NCBI GenBank assembly: GCA_030549335.1 | Contig: CM060198.1 | Location: 40,898,353-40,962,352, forward strand | Reading direction: 5' to 3' | Origin: Pontederia crassipes | Taxonomy: Eukaryota; Streptophyta; Magnoliopsida; Commelinales; Pontederiaceae | DNA length: 64,000 nt | In this document: positions 1 through 11,512 of the stretch, one piece after another | Layout: each line of letters starts with the position of its first letter | Numbering within the stretch: the stretch's first letter is position 1 | The notes under the pieces: model-generated | The model's database searches: none | Told to the model about the DNA's origin: nothing | The model's input: the letters and a program-made list of their open reading frames with translations, nothing else | Position numbers and translations under genes: made by a program

Positions 1-1665
1 AAAGACGGCCTTCAGATCAAGTTGTGTATGCATGATAGACATAGAGACCACTTAGAATATTAAAAGGAATATTCTAAAGGATATTCTAAGGATAAGGAAC
101 CAATCATGGTTCTCAAAGGTAAAAGAAATTAAGGAAAAAAAACTACCACGATCATAAAAATGGTGGTTAAGATGTGAAGAAAATTAGGATTGAGCGACGT
201 AAATGATTGGTGATTGCAAAACGTAATGAACCCAGTTGTGGATGATGTTATATGTCGCCCCACCTTTATCGGATAATTGTCCGAAATAATCGTTACACAC
301 ATCGGCAATGGTGTGTCATTCCGATATCGTTCTCGGGCGAGAGTTCGGAATGATTGTTACACACATTGGCAAAGATGTGTCATTCCGATATCACCCTTGG
401 GTGAGAGTCCAGAATGGTCATTACATGCATCAGCAATGGTGTGTGCATTCTGATGTCACCTTCGGGTGAGAGGGGAGCATTGTCTCCTAAGCTTAGCTAA
501 CTTATTGAGAGGGCAACAACATAAGTCCCAACTATCGGAAGATATAACGTTAATAAGAAATGACGAACTATCAATCGAATGGAATGAAGTCCCACGGAAG
601 TGAAAGTCAAGCAACTTGTCACAGGTCATTTTTCGCTCGACCGACCCGTGCGGCGCCTAGACGTGCCCAACTTCTAGGCAAGCTCTTTTGAGCGCTTTGC
701 GGAAACTTGCTTATGCTACTTTTTGTATGCCACAACTTTTGGGACGCACGGTCCCGAGCGGACGCTTCTTCGGTGGAGGCGTTTGTGAACAAACGGGCAC
801 CTCGGCGTAACGCTTGATAACTTGGAACGCTTTGGGACGCTCTTTTGTGGGTTGCCACCCCACGCTTGAGGCACGATGCTAGATTTAGGGAAGCTTGAAA
901 TCTTTGTTGGGTAAATAGGAATGATTACAACGCTTCGGGGGAGGACTAGCAACCCTGAGGAGATTTATGAAGGCAATGATTATGGTAAGTGTATTCCACT
1001 TATATGCCTATGGATTGAATGTATGATTGATATGAATGCTCCATGCTACAAGTATGATGATATGTTTACATGTCTTCCATGCAGTTACTTATGTGCATGA
1101 TGATAGAATGATGTTGGTATTTGACATGTAGATCATATGTTAAGACATGACATGCATATTATTTACTTTCTTTATATAAAGATGATGATGCATATCATGT
1201 AGTATTATGTATAGGATCATACCATCGCATGCATGTTCTTTACATACTCTAATCCGAGAAACCCCTGCATCCTGGATTTGTGCAGGTGCATAAAGTTATG
1301 GATGATGATGGCCCAGCTCGTAACGAATAATATTGTACAATGGTCTAGCATGTTAAGAGTCAATTGTCTTAGAGTCTTTTGATTATGTTTTAAAGAGATA
1401 TTTTTATTATGGATTATCAATATTTTAATCACTATTAATGATGATGCTTAGATGTGTTTTCAATTCTATGATGTTATTTTTTATGTTTTATCGAAGTCTT
1501 TCGTTATATTTTCTAAGAAATTATTTTATCTTGTTTAATGAATTTATACTTCGTTGAGTTTATAAAAAATCATATTGTATTATGATTATGTCATAGTGAA
1601 CGGGTTAACAAAACTGAATGATCAAATTGTTCTTAATAATTTGGAAATAAAATTCAGAATATTAC

Positions 1666-1666
<1 letters not shown>
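1..1666 (+). mobile_element. 3' part of a gypsy-type LTR (family A-like)
   Basis: No coding region is recognised here. The segment around 1240-1290 (CTCTAAT..GAGAAACCCCTGCAT followed by GGAT and TGTGCAG) is shared with the family A LTRs near 6500, near 17530 and, inverted, near 55090. The segment ends in ATTACA at 1666, like the ends of other gypsy LTRs here (ATTACA, GTTACA). Its left end lies outside the window. I infer an LTR remnant; no internal region or target duplication can be shown. Short open frames at 619-952 lie in the GC-rich stretch and look like chance frames. Confidence 0.5.
281..473. repeat. Three 64-bp tandem repeats with hairpins
   Basis: Units begin at 281, 345 and 409 (64, 64 and 65 bp). 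Each ends in a small hairpin: 327-340 (loop CTCG), 391-404 (loop CTTG) and 456-469 (TCACC, loop TTCG, GGTGA). A larger stem is TCGGAATG (345-352) with CATTCCGA (381-388) in unit 2. In unit 3 it is CAGAATG (410-416) with CATTCTG (446-452), so one base pair changed on both sides. Confidence 0.85.

Positions 1667-1708
<42 letters not shown>
1667..1708. repeat. (ATA)n microsatellite
   Basis: About 14 uninterrupted ATA units directly follow the LTR end at 1666. Confidence 0.95.
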
Positions 1709-1709
<1 letters not shown>

Positions 1710-2149
1710 ATTTATAGTTTATACGTATTCTAGAGAAGAAAACGTGGTAGAATTATGCTAACCCTTGTTGACCTGTCATTTGTCAATAGTTGGGTGTGGC
1801 TATTGCCGAGGTTGGTGATGTGGCAGGCATGTAGATGGAGACGTTACAGATATGTTGATCATACACGTGCTATTGCATTATTGAAGGCTGTGCACGGTCA
1901 TCATTTCCTTAGATTTCTAGTTTGCATATATGCGAGACAGATGCCCAAAGCTTATGGAAAGTGGATGATGGGTGAGTATTCCATTACAAACGAAGCAACT
2001 TGCATAAATTTGACGAGTCCCCATATGACACCTCTATTCTTCACACGGAAGATAAATGATCACACACACAGCGACAATATATACTACCTACCATTTCACA
2101 CTTTGAACAAAAACTTACCTAAATTTTATCAAACATCGTTTAAAAAAAA
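1709..2149. other. Unassigned DNA
   Basis: A 141-codon open frame (1755-2180, plus) spans most of this stretch, but its translation shows no domain, signal or repeat that I recognise. Its 3' end runs into the 30-bp duplication and the MITE. I do not call it a gene. Confidence 0.4.
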
Positions 2150-2208
2150 GTTCGGCCAAAGTTTTCAAAGGGTGCGTTAGTTCGGCCAAAGTTTTCAAAG
2201 CGTGCGTT
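2150..2208. repeat. 30-bp direct duplication at a MITE edge
   Basis: A unit starting GTTCGGCCAAAGTTTTCAAA occurs at 2150 and again at about 2180, with only one or two differences. The second copy overlaps the left end of the MITE. Confidence 0.8.
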
Positions 2209-2845
2209 TGGCAACTCAGAACATGCACCCCGTGACGAAAACGTCACGTGATGTTGGACGAAAACATTTTTTAAAATATTCTCGTCCAATGTTCTCGTCT
2301 TCGACGAGAACATTTATCCTCTTTTTTGTCGAACTGCAATCTTTTTTTTTTAATTTCATCTATTCTTTTAATTATTTTGGTTTATATGTATATATAATTT
2401 ATACTATATTAATACATTATTAAGAATATTATAAAATAATTTATTAAATGCTATTAATTAAAAACTATAAAATAACTAGTTCTAATAATTAATAAATATT
2501 TTATTAATTAAACTATTCAATTATTTTTTTAAAAAAATAAATTATATTTAGATTTTAAAATATACGTAAATGTTTAATAAAAATAATATTAACAATATAA
2601 TAATTTATGTAAATTATAATATTAATAATATATTCTTATTTACTATAATTTTATACCTCATAAAATAATAAATTATATTCTTAGTTCTTACTTTTTATCC
2701 AAACGTCCACTAAAACTTATCCATCATATCAACTTTTTAAATCTCCATCATTACACTTTTTCATCCAAACACCAATCCAAACTTTTCTATCACATCAATT
2801 AGTTCTCGAGAATAAATGTTCTAAAATGTTCCGGTGCCAAACGCA
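2203..2845. mobile_element. MITE-like element with 11-bp terminal inverted repeats
   Basis: TGCGTTTGGCA at 2203-2213 is the exact inverse of 2835-2845, and the sequence GTTTGGCA..GAACAT reads inward from both ends. The interior is AT-rich and non-coding. The left end holds three consecutive hairpins: 2231-2248 (CGTGACG, loop AAAA), 2254-2289 (TTGGACGA arms) and 2289-2313 (11-bp arms, 3-nt loop). No clear target duplication is seen. The type fits a hAT- or Harbinger-like MITE, but the superfamily is not proven. Confidence 0.65.
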
Positions 2846-3745
2846 ACCTTAAAAAAAACTTTTGCCATTGGTAAGAATTTATCTTTTATTTTTTACCTAA
2901 TCCTATTTAATAATATATTATATGTTATATATTATAAATTATATGTTATATACATAATTAATATTATAGTATAGTAAAATAATATTAATTAATATTTACT
3001 GTTGATATATATTAATATATATATATATATACATATGTATACTTATTTATTAATATATATATATATATACATATGTATACTTATTTATTTTACTAATAAG
3101 TTACAAATTCTGTTTCGGTAGGACATGTATATTTATCAAATTTATAAAATAAATTTCTTAGATCTAATAAACACGTATTTTTATTAATTGACATATATAT
3201 AATTTACTTAATATTTTAGCACAATAAAGTTAAAGAATTTCCATAATAAAATTAATTTATATATTATTGTATTCAAATAAACTTTATTAATTAAAAATTT
3301 AAATTGTTTTTAAAAAAAATATAAATGATATTTTATATATTTTTATTTAAATAAATGCGTATATACATTATTATTTAATATAATTTTATATCTCATAAAA
3401 TAATAAATTATATTATTTACGTAAATTATAATATTAATAACACATAAAAATAATCAAAATTAATATTAATATAGCACGACACAACTTACCTTTAATAAAT
3501 TTTAAATTAATAATTATGTATAATATTCTTTATATGCTAGTAATTATTATTTTAAACAAATTAATACATCATATTTTCATTTATTTATAATTTTATATCT
3601 CATAAATAATAAATTATATTCCGAGTTCTTACTTTTTATCCAAACACCCACTAAAATTATCTATCAAATCAATTTTTTAAATTGCATCTTTGCATTTTGA
3701 TCCAAACACCAAGCTTAAACTTGTTCTCGAGAACTAATGAAAATT
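2846..3745. repeat. AT-rich DNA with a partial second copy of the MITE
   Basis: 3590-3740 matches 2640-2815 of the MITE (shared runs such as GTTCTTACTTTTTATCCAAA and the closing TTCTCGAGAA). A 38-bp unit containing ACATATGTATACTTATTTAT is tandemly duplicated at about 3011-3088. No gene is seen. Confidence 0.65.
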
Positions 3746-4073
3746 TAAATTCACACATCCAAATATTACCATAGAGTATTTGTTAACTTAAAAGATGGGA
3801 AGGTTCAAATTAGTCTTGACTTTCCAAATGGCAAAAAACCTTTCATCCTCTTGCACGACTTGGTGACGTAATGCTGTAGCTAACATGTCAAGATTCATCT
3901 TTAATTCAACTATATTTTGGATAAAAGTATTAAAAGAAATACAACGTAAAATCTTATAAATATTAAAAAGATTTAATGACCACCCTAATTGGTAGGATGG
4001 TCCTCCCAAGACTTTCCATCGTGCGATGAAAGATCGACGTGTGGGTGGGTGGAGGGGGATGCAGGTTTGGAAA
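3746..4073. other. Unassigned DNA left of solo LTR A1
   Basis: A 99-codon open frame on the minus strand (3788-4087) covers this stretch but resembles no family I know. It crosses the LTR boundary at 4074, which argues against a real exon as drawn. Confidence 0.4.
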
Positions 4074-5376
4074 TGTAATATTCTCAAAAAAAACTAAATG
4101 AAAAGTAAAAGAAAAAGAAAAAGAAATAAATAAATGAAAAATTTAGAATCACTTAAAGCCCATTAAAAAGCCCATTAACCTATTAAGCTTTTAACTAAAG
4201 TATAATAAGTAACTTATATGCCGTAAACTTACCCACCTAACTCTTTTCCTTTTTCCCCCAACATCTACAGCCGGCAACTCCCACCTACCCCAAGCTCCCT
4301 CAACATCTCCTCTCACACTCCAAACTACAAGCTACAGCAACTCACCAACTCTCTCACTCTCCTATCCAACACCATGCGGCCAGAAGCTTGAGACCAGCAA
4401 CCCCTGCTCTCTCAGCTCTATCCATACTCCCTCTCTCCTCCCATCCACTCACGACATTGCAGCAGCAAAAGGCAGCACCTCAGGAAGCCCCCCACTCCAC
4501 TCGCCCCTCACTCCACTCTCACGCACGAACAGAAAGTTGCCTCACACATCACTCTCTCTACATCAGTCAAGACAGCAAGGCACCTCACCTCCCTCCATCT
4601 CACGGCAGCAGCATCAACTCATCTTCTATCTCTCTCTATTCCTCACCTCAACTCACGGACAGCAGTAAGAATCCCAACAACATAATAAGGTTTCTCTCTC
4701 TCACTCACTCCCTCATAGTAGCTCTCGGCCAGCATTAAGATTCTCCATTTAAGCACTAACTCACTCATGTTCCCTTACTCACAACGCCTCCTGAAAGCAA
4801 CCAGGGCAGCAACAAGTGGAGAAGACAGGAGCTAGAGGGTGAACGGTCCAGCAAGAAAGAAGAAGAGAAAGAAAGGAGGAGGGAAGAAGAATTAGTATTA
4901 GGATTAGGATTTTAACTTAAATTCTAAAAGTATGTTTGAGGGGATTCAAACCTCTCTTTCTCATCCTAATGATGACTTAATGTATGGATTAGGGCATAAG
5001 AGCAAACTCTTGTTCTTAGAGAAAAGGGCTAGGAAAATGTGCATTTGATGTTTTATGTTTCTTGTGAGTACTATGCTATTGTGATCATGAGTAGAATCTA
5101 ATACTATTTGTCATTCATGCTTAGTTCACATGTAGCATACTTATTTTCTATACGTGAACATGTCTATTAGTCCTAATGATTCACATGCAAGTTATGTGTG
5201 ATTCATGTTTATAATGATTCGTCTAAATTAGACTGTTAGCCTATGTGATTAATGTATAATTGTAAAGTTGCTATGGTTGATGCCTGGATGAATGTACATG
5301 TTTAGAATGTTCATATGTATGTATAAAATAGTGAAAAAATGGATAAAACAGGGGAAACTCTGCCTAATTGTTCGAG

Positions 5377-5680
5377 CACGATCGTGACGAGTCAATTCTA
5401 AAATAGAACGAAAAATTATCGTTCTGTCACGGTCGTAACCTTGTGGTCTCACGACCGTGACGATGTAGTTGCACGGCCGTGACTTTGTGGTTGCATGGCC
5501 GTGATGCCCCAAGTTCAGAATGGTCGAAAAATGACCTTTTTGTTGCGGCCGAGAAGCTCGTATGCACGGTCGTGCAATGTCGTAGTGACATGAATGCCTA
5601 AGTGTACGGCCGTGTAGAACCAAAGCGCGCCCGTACCTAAGTGTAGGCACGGCCGTGACATCATGAAGCACGGCCGTGAC
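5377..5680. repeat. CACGGCCGTG palindrome array in LTR A1
   Basis: The 10-mers CACGATCGTG (5377-5386) and CACGGCCGTG (several copies) are perfect palindromes. Imperfect variants such as CACGACCGTG lie between them, with about 20-25 bp spacing. The same array occurs in LTR A2 and, inverted, in LTR A3. Confidence 0.85.
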
Positions 5681-5852
5681 TGGCCCTAATTTCAAGTAAT
5701 ATTTGTAACGCCCACACTTAGTATGATTTGATACTTGTATGATCTTAAATAGGATTAAAACGTGCAACATGTATTGAATGATTATATGTATTGATGAAAA
5801 TAAATAAAAAATGGATTGGCGTGAATATGACTTGTTGTAATCGAGGAGGAAA

Positions 5853-6010
5853 ATGAGTTCCACCCCTAGTGTGACATTTCTCGAGAAACGAGTTCGACCC
5901 CTAGTGTGGTGTTTTCATAAGTAGAGGCGAGTTCCACCCCTAGTGTGGCATCTCTATTGGGCATCCGCGGAATCAGGAGGCGAGTTCCACCCTTAGTGTG
6001 GCGTCTCTAT
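5853..6010. repeat. Four short repeats in LTR A1
   Basis: GAGTTCCACCCCTAGTGTGG or a close variant occurs four times, near 5855, 5890, 5939 and 5982. The unit length varies from about 35 to 52 bp. Confidence 0.85.
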
Positions 6011-6954
6011 TGGCCTCCTGCGAACCCAAATATTGGCCTAGCTAGCCATTATTTTCCCACGAACTCAACATGGTCTTCCCAATCAATAAGATAAGAAAGT
6101 ATCTAAGTAAAGATGAAAGTTGAAAAGATGAATGATGAATGACTTGGGACATAAAGTAAAGATGTTAAAGACGTATGATGAAGTATGCACCTATGAAGAT
6201 GCCATGTAAATGTCCACTTGTCACATCATATCATGACATGATGAAAGATGATAAAGTAAAGTAAGATAAGTTCATGATATACATTAGCATAATGATAAGT
6301 TATGATATGCCTGACTTAAAAATTATGATGTTACATGTTATCTTATATTGTCATGATGATATGCTCACATGTCATGTAGTATGCATAAGTAGCTCATAGC
6401 ATGCATATGATTTATGTTCCATGATGATGATATGCATATGCCATGACATGTAGAGATTATGTTATAAGGTCATAGCATGCATGAGCCTCAACATACTCTA
6501 ACGGGAGAAATCCCCTGCATCCCATGGATCCGTGCAGATATGAATGAGGCTTAGGTTCGGCGGTGAGGGCCTCTTGACGAGGACATTGCACATGGACAGG
6601 GTCAGGCTACGGCAAAAGTTATTTCACTTATGTTATGTCATTTGATGAACTCATGTAAGAGTCTGTTATGTATGGCTTATGGGTCTTATGGAGTCATGTA
6701 TTTTACTTGAACTCAATATGATGTAAGAACCCATTGTTGGGTATACGTTAGAGCCTAATAGGCCCATGGTCCAGTATGTCATCTTGGGTTTTTGTTATAT
6801 TTATCCATGAAGTCTTCCGCTGTTTATGACGATATTGTCTTAAGTTTATTATATTATGTTTTCACTGCAAAGTTTTATGAAATTAGATCAAGTTTAAAGT
6901 AACGCCGTCCGAGGTTCGCCAACTATATTGGGGCCGAATTTTGGGGGTGTTACA

Positions 6955-7887
6955 GGAACAGAAGACAATGATGATGCATATCGACCATCCGGCTCTCCGA
7001 ACGGCGACGGTGATGGCGATTGACCATCCGGCTCTCCAAACGGTAGTGATTACGGAGATCGGCGCTCCTCATGTTCTTTTCTTGTGTCTGCTCTCCTCTT
7101 CTCCTCTTTGTAGTGATCCCACTCTCCTCTTCTCCTACTTGTGGCTAGTAAGGCTCATTTCTTCATTTGTGCGAACAAGGGGAATATCAAATAACAATTA
7201 GAGGGACTCGCTGACTTCAAATCTCCCATTTTGGTTTTTTTTTTGGTTTCGTCCCAAGGTTGAAAACACATAACTTATAATCTCCCATTAGAGGACTCGC
7301 CGACTTATTATATGCAAGGTTGATTTTTTTATTCTTTAAAGTTACATAGCTAATTGCTTGAACTATAGTTCAATTACTTGTTACTTTATTAAAGACAAAT
7401 TGATCACATGATTTTTCACTGTAGTTGCTGTCGAATGAGCTTGCATTATTCATCCCCTTCTAGTTTGGAGATTCATTATTCATCCCCTGCTAGTTTGGAG
7501 ATTCATCTATGTGGAAATGTGCTCGTCAGGCTTGTATTAATCAATAATTATGAATATTATCCCTTGTCGACTTTTTATCTACATCCAATCATATTGAAAT
7601 TGAAGCATACTGCATTTATATACTGACAAGTTAGATTTATCATATACTATGTGGGAATATGCTCGTCGGACTTTTGTTAATCAATAATTTTGAATATTAT
7701 CCCACTTAGGTTGAAATTGAAGCAAATTGCATTTATATATTGGATTTAATTCGTTGCATTTTCTCATAAACTACATTTATATATTGCAAGTTAGATTTAT
7801 CTTCTATGATGGTGCATGTAGTCAAACTAAACTTAGTTGTTGGTAATTTTCCTTGTAACTATAATTTGTCAAGTCTCTTTGGCAGAT
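6955..7887. other. DNA between solo LTR A1 and the GRF relic
   Basis: No gene is recognised. GACCATCCGGCTCTCC occurs twice near 6980 and 7020. A 31-bp unit with CTAGTTTGGAGATTCAT is duplicated at about 7445-7505. Confidence 0.5.
7508..7800. repeat. About 140-bp direct repeat
   Basis: The segment starting CTATGTGG at 7507 is repeated from 7647, sharing GCTCGTC, TTAATCAATAATT, GAATATTATCCC and GAAATTGAAGCA. A third partial copy (ATTTATATATTGCAAGTTAG) follows at about 7775. Confidence 0.8.
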
Positions 7888-8282
7888 TAAGAGGGTGGTA
7901 GCACTCAAATGTCATTGCCAAGAAGAAGTGGTATTACAAATATCTTGGACTGAAAGTAATTCTGGTCGTAGGTTTTACGGATGTCCATTTTTTTGAATGA
8001 GTTTTCAAATCATAATTTTTTATTAAAATGTCATTACTAATTAATGTGTCACCAATTTCTATTTTATTCTATAGCAAGAACAAGCATGCAACTACTTCAG
8101 ATGGATGGATTCATATTTCCACTCACAGTCACTCAAATGATCAATGGTTTATTATGGAAAATCGATAGATTGGAAGCAGCAAACGAAGTTGACCATGAGG
8201 TTATGATTAATGGGGCAAAATTGAATACGAACTTAGGAGTAATAGGAATGGTTTTGGTGTCTTTTGTAAACTTCTTGTATTA
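7888..8282 (+). pseudogene. GRF-type zinc-finger protein, relic or two-exon small gene
   Basis: The frame at about 7890-7990 reads KCHCQEE.. then SWTESNSGRRFYGCP. CxC followed by GRRFYxC is the zf-GRF signature, a zinc-binding domain found in many small plant proteins and in some transposon-linked ORFs. A stop follows after GCPFF. The 8044-8283 frame contains a leucine-rich, charged stretch and then a hydrophobic C-terminal helix (LGVIGMVLVSFVNFLY) before the stop. This is the usual order of small plant GRF proteins: GRF finger, coiled coil, C-terminal membrane anchor. An AG acceptor lies just upstream (TTTGGCAG). The second half of the finger (a further Cys and an FF.W motif) is missing or altered. 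It may be a spliced gene with an unseen middle, or a decayed copy. It lies between two solo LTRs. Confidence 0.55.
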
Positions 8283-8508
8283 ATATTTGTTGTTGTAGCC
8301 ATGTTAATTATGTTTATGTGACAAGTAGGACTCACTTGTGTTTATTTATGAAGGACCTTATGTTTATATTATGGACTGTATGGATGTATTTTACTTGTTG
8401 TTGTTAACAACACAAGCCTTAAAGTTGTTTGACTGTTCGGGAATGTAATATCCCAAAATTTTGGCCAAGGGTATTTGGGCCTTTTGATCAAAGCCCTAAT
8501 GTAAATCC

Positions 8509-8517
8509 TATATAAAG
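8509..8517 (+). promoter_or_regulatory. TATA box of LTR A2
   Basis: TATATAAAG lies 65 bp into the LTR and is followed by a TC-rich leader. It is the likely U3 promoter of this family. Confidence 0.6.
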
Positions 8518-9454
8518 GACAAAAAATCTTATTAATTCCTCAAAAACCTAGCCGTCAATTCCTCTTCTCTCTCTTTCTTCTCCATCAAGAAAAGTCTAAG
8601 GTTAGGAGATCTAGAGCCCTATTCTTCATTGTGTCTATGTTTTAAGATCAACAAAGAGAAGATCAAAGTTTCTAGGAAAAAGGATAAGAAGACCTAGAGG
8701 CTTCTAGATGATGAAGGATACAAGATGATTATAAAAAAGATGTTTTACATCTAAAATCTAAAGGTATGTAAAGGAGACCCAAACCGCTCTCTCCCCTCTC
8801 ATTGATGTTTTGTTAGGATTGAGAGTTTCAAGAACATCGTATTCTTGATAGGGATTTTGATTGAGGATTGCATGATTTGTTAAATCTATGACTTTTTTAT
8901 AATAATTATTTCAATAGGTTTTTCCTTATTTCAAAATTACAAATAATATATGGATGGAAAGCCCTCGAAGCCTAGTTTCTGAAGAAATTAGTTTCATATG
9001 ATTTTAATATGTATACAAATAGTTATGATCAAAACATTGGACTACTATCATGCTGTCTCGGGTAACAATGAGACCAAAGTGTAAAAAGTATAAAAAAATT
9101 TGGAAATACTGAATTAATATTTGAAAGTTATTCTCAAGTTATAGCTTCCTGTTATATTTCTGTGAAAATTGAAATCATCTGAAAAGAACATGTATAAATT
9201 AAGTTATTAATATTTTAATGACTACTACCAGAATACTATGCATAGAATAGATTCTGGTAGTTGTATGAATTTCTAGGAAAAGTCCTAATTGTTGTTAATG
9301 AATGAAAAATTGCATGTTTTAATGTGTTAAATGTTGCATAGATTCTAAGAGATAATACCTGAAATATTTATGATATTTTGAATTATTTTTATTGAAGTTT
9401 TAACCTAAAAAAATTGAGAATTTTGGGTGGGAGATCGGATTCTGGACCGCCGGC

Positions 9455-9742
9455 ATAACCGTGCCGACTATTGGAACGACCGTGACCGAAAGGCTGAAAT
9501 CGGCCAATCATTTTAAAGAACTGGCATGACTGTGACATGCCAAGAACGGCCGTGACACTCTCAGTCATGATCGTGAGTGTGAAGGAAAGGCTGGGAAATA
9601 GCATTTTGTCATGCCCGTGACACTGTCATCATCATGATGGAGCCAAGCATGGTCGTGACCACACCAGTCACGACCGTGATAGGAGGAACCATTTTCATGT
9701 TCTGTCACGACCGTGATCAACCCATCAGGTTGTGACCGCATG
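9455..9742. repeat. Palindrome array in LTR A2
   Basis: Repeated, often imperfect forms of GTCACGRYCGTGAC are spaced 20-30 bp apart. They are homologous to those at 5377-5680 and 57258-57571. Confidence 0.8.
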
Positions 9743-10204
9743 AAAAGAGTGTTTGAGATTTCCTCAAGGCCATTGGCCTAGTTGTAATAATGTTACCCTG
9801 AACCTTCAACTAAGCAAAAACATATACATATACACGTTGTTGTCACTTAATCTTGCACATATATAGACATATACATTCACGTATATACTTAACAAATTAT
9901 TGTGACTTAATCTCACACATGTAGACATATACATACACGTATATTATATATATATATATATATAATATATATACAATTTTGTCATATACACATATACATA
10001 TAGACTTATAATTTTATATACAACATGAATAATTATATATGCATTCCATAACTTTTAGATTGTAGGAAGGGAACAAAACAACTAGAACGGGATACAATGC
10101 GATGAGATGCTATCTTGAATATATAGACCTAACATACATTTAATAGAAAATTACAATATAGAAAACCTATTGGTAAAGAAAATTACATACATATAATAGA
10201 AAAT

Positions 10205-11110
10205 TAGAATATAGAAAACCTATTAGCATCGTCCTAATGTCTCCACATTGAGACGCTAAGATAATAGAGATGCTACTACGATGCTACTGTGTCAGTAATA
10301 TATTTTAGCGACGCATTAGCTCCTCTATAGCGCCGCATTAGCTGACTTTTTATACCCTCAATTAATCGGGCATATATTGACATATAAATATACATATATA
10401 ACATATACATATATACATATTATTATCACTTAATCTCGCACATATAAATCATAAATTAGGAAAAATTCTAATAGCATCCCTACAGCCTCGAAATAGCGTG
10501 TCAATGATGGCGGCCCCTTAGCGTCGCGTGTAAGTGAGGCGCTAAATAATTAACTTAAATCCCTAACCCCTCTTCTGCATTTCCACATTTTACTGTTACT
10601 TCGCTCGGTCGCCGATTTTCATCGCGACCAATGATGCCTGATGGTCAATGCCCGCTACTCCGACGCTCCATCGACGCCCGCTGCTCCGACGCTCCATCGA
10701 TGCCCGCTGCTCAATCAACGCCTGCTGCTCCATCCACGCCCGCTACTCCAATGGTCGACGCCTGACCCTGCCCTCGTCGAACTGATCGTCGTCCGCCCAA
10801 CCGCTCTCCTTCATTTCATCTTGCGCCGGCCTCCTCCGCCCAACCACCACCCTCGTCAAATCCTGCCATCATTCGCCCAACTGCCCTCCTTCGATTCGCC
10901 CTGCGCCGGCCTCCTCCGCCCAACTGCCCTCCTCCGTTCTCTGTCTCTGCGGCCCGCGGCCCTCCACCTCTTCCGCCATCTATGCTCCTCCATCCGGTGC
11001 CACCCGTCGCCCGCCACCCGCCGCCTTCCTCCACAGTTAACCCTCCTCCGTCAGCCGCCGTCATCCTTCTCCGCTTAAGAAGGTACGAGCCTGCCACCAT
11101 CCATGTAATC
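10205..11110 (+). other. CACTA-1 left subterminal region and GC-rich leader
   Basis: 10205-10560 holds scattered copies of GACGCTA, GCATCG and TAGCG-type words, the usual subterminal transposase-binding repeats of CACTA elements. 10560-11100 is C-rich (repeats of GCTGCTCCGACGCTCCATCG type). It has a counterpart, inverted, in CACTA-2 at 46370-46950. Open frames on both strands here (10641-11078 plus, 10816-11100 minus) are compositional. From 11110 to 11500 the DNA is AT-rich and probably an intron. Confidence 0.6.
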
Positions 11111-11512
11111 CCTAGTTAATTTGTTATTTTTTTAATCTAATACATATTAAGTTAATTACTAATTTTTTATAATTACTTGAAACTAATTTATTTTTTATTT
11201 AATTTGATATTTTTAATCTAATACAATGTTAAGTTAATTATTAGTTAATTACTTGAAATTAATCTAATTCCTAATTAATTACTTCAAATTAATCTGATTC
11301 CTAGTTTACAGATGGTTGAGTTAATCATAACGTTCGACATTCTTGGTAATAAAATGAGATTATGAAAAAAATAGACATTAGAAAATGAAAAAAAAATTAT
11401 TAGTATTTGGTACTCAAAATATACATTATGGTCGATTTTAAATACGACCCTTGAAACATGTGATTTTGGACTTCGTAACTTTAAAATCACATGTTTCAAG
11501 TATAAAAATTTA

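Larger units (their letters stand above)
4074..6954 (+). mobile_element. Solo LTR A1 (Ty3/gypsy family A)
   Basis: The 2,881-bp segment starts TGTAATATT and ends GGGGTGTTACA, the TG..CA ends of gypsy LTRs. The flanking bases are GGAAA (4069-4073) and GGAAC (6955-6959), a target duplication with one mismatch. No internal pol sequence or primer site follows. A pyrimidine-rich leader-like segment lies at 4250-4700. A GC-rich palindrome array and a block of short direct repeats follow, then the segment shared with other family A LTRs (6480-6540). The open frame at 4388-4738 is just this leader. Confidence 0.75.

Noticed and set aside
1755..2180. 141-codon open frame
   Set aside because: It has no recognisable domain, overlaps a recent 30-bp duplication and shows no splice or codon evidence.
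4388..4738. 116-codon open frame
   Set aside because: It lies in the pyrimidine-rich leader of a solo LTR, has low-complexity Ser/His/Leu composition and shows no domain.
5249..5863. 204-codon minus-strand open frame
   Set aside because: It runs through the CACGGCCGTG palindrome array; the repeated peptide words (HGRT, RPC) only mirror the DNA repeats.
10641..11100. Overlapping open frames on both strands in GC-rich DNA
   Set aside because: They are proline/arginine-rich, compositional frames in the CACTA leader, present on both strands at once.
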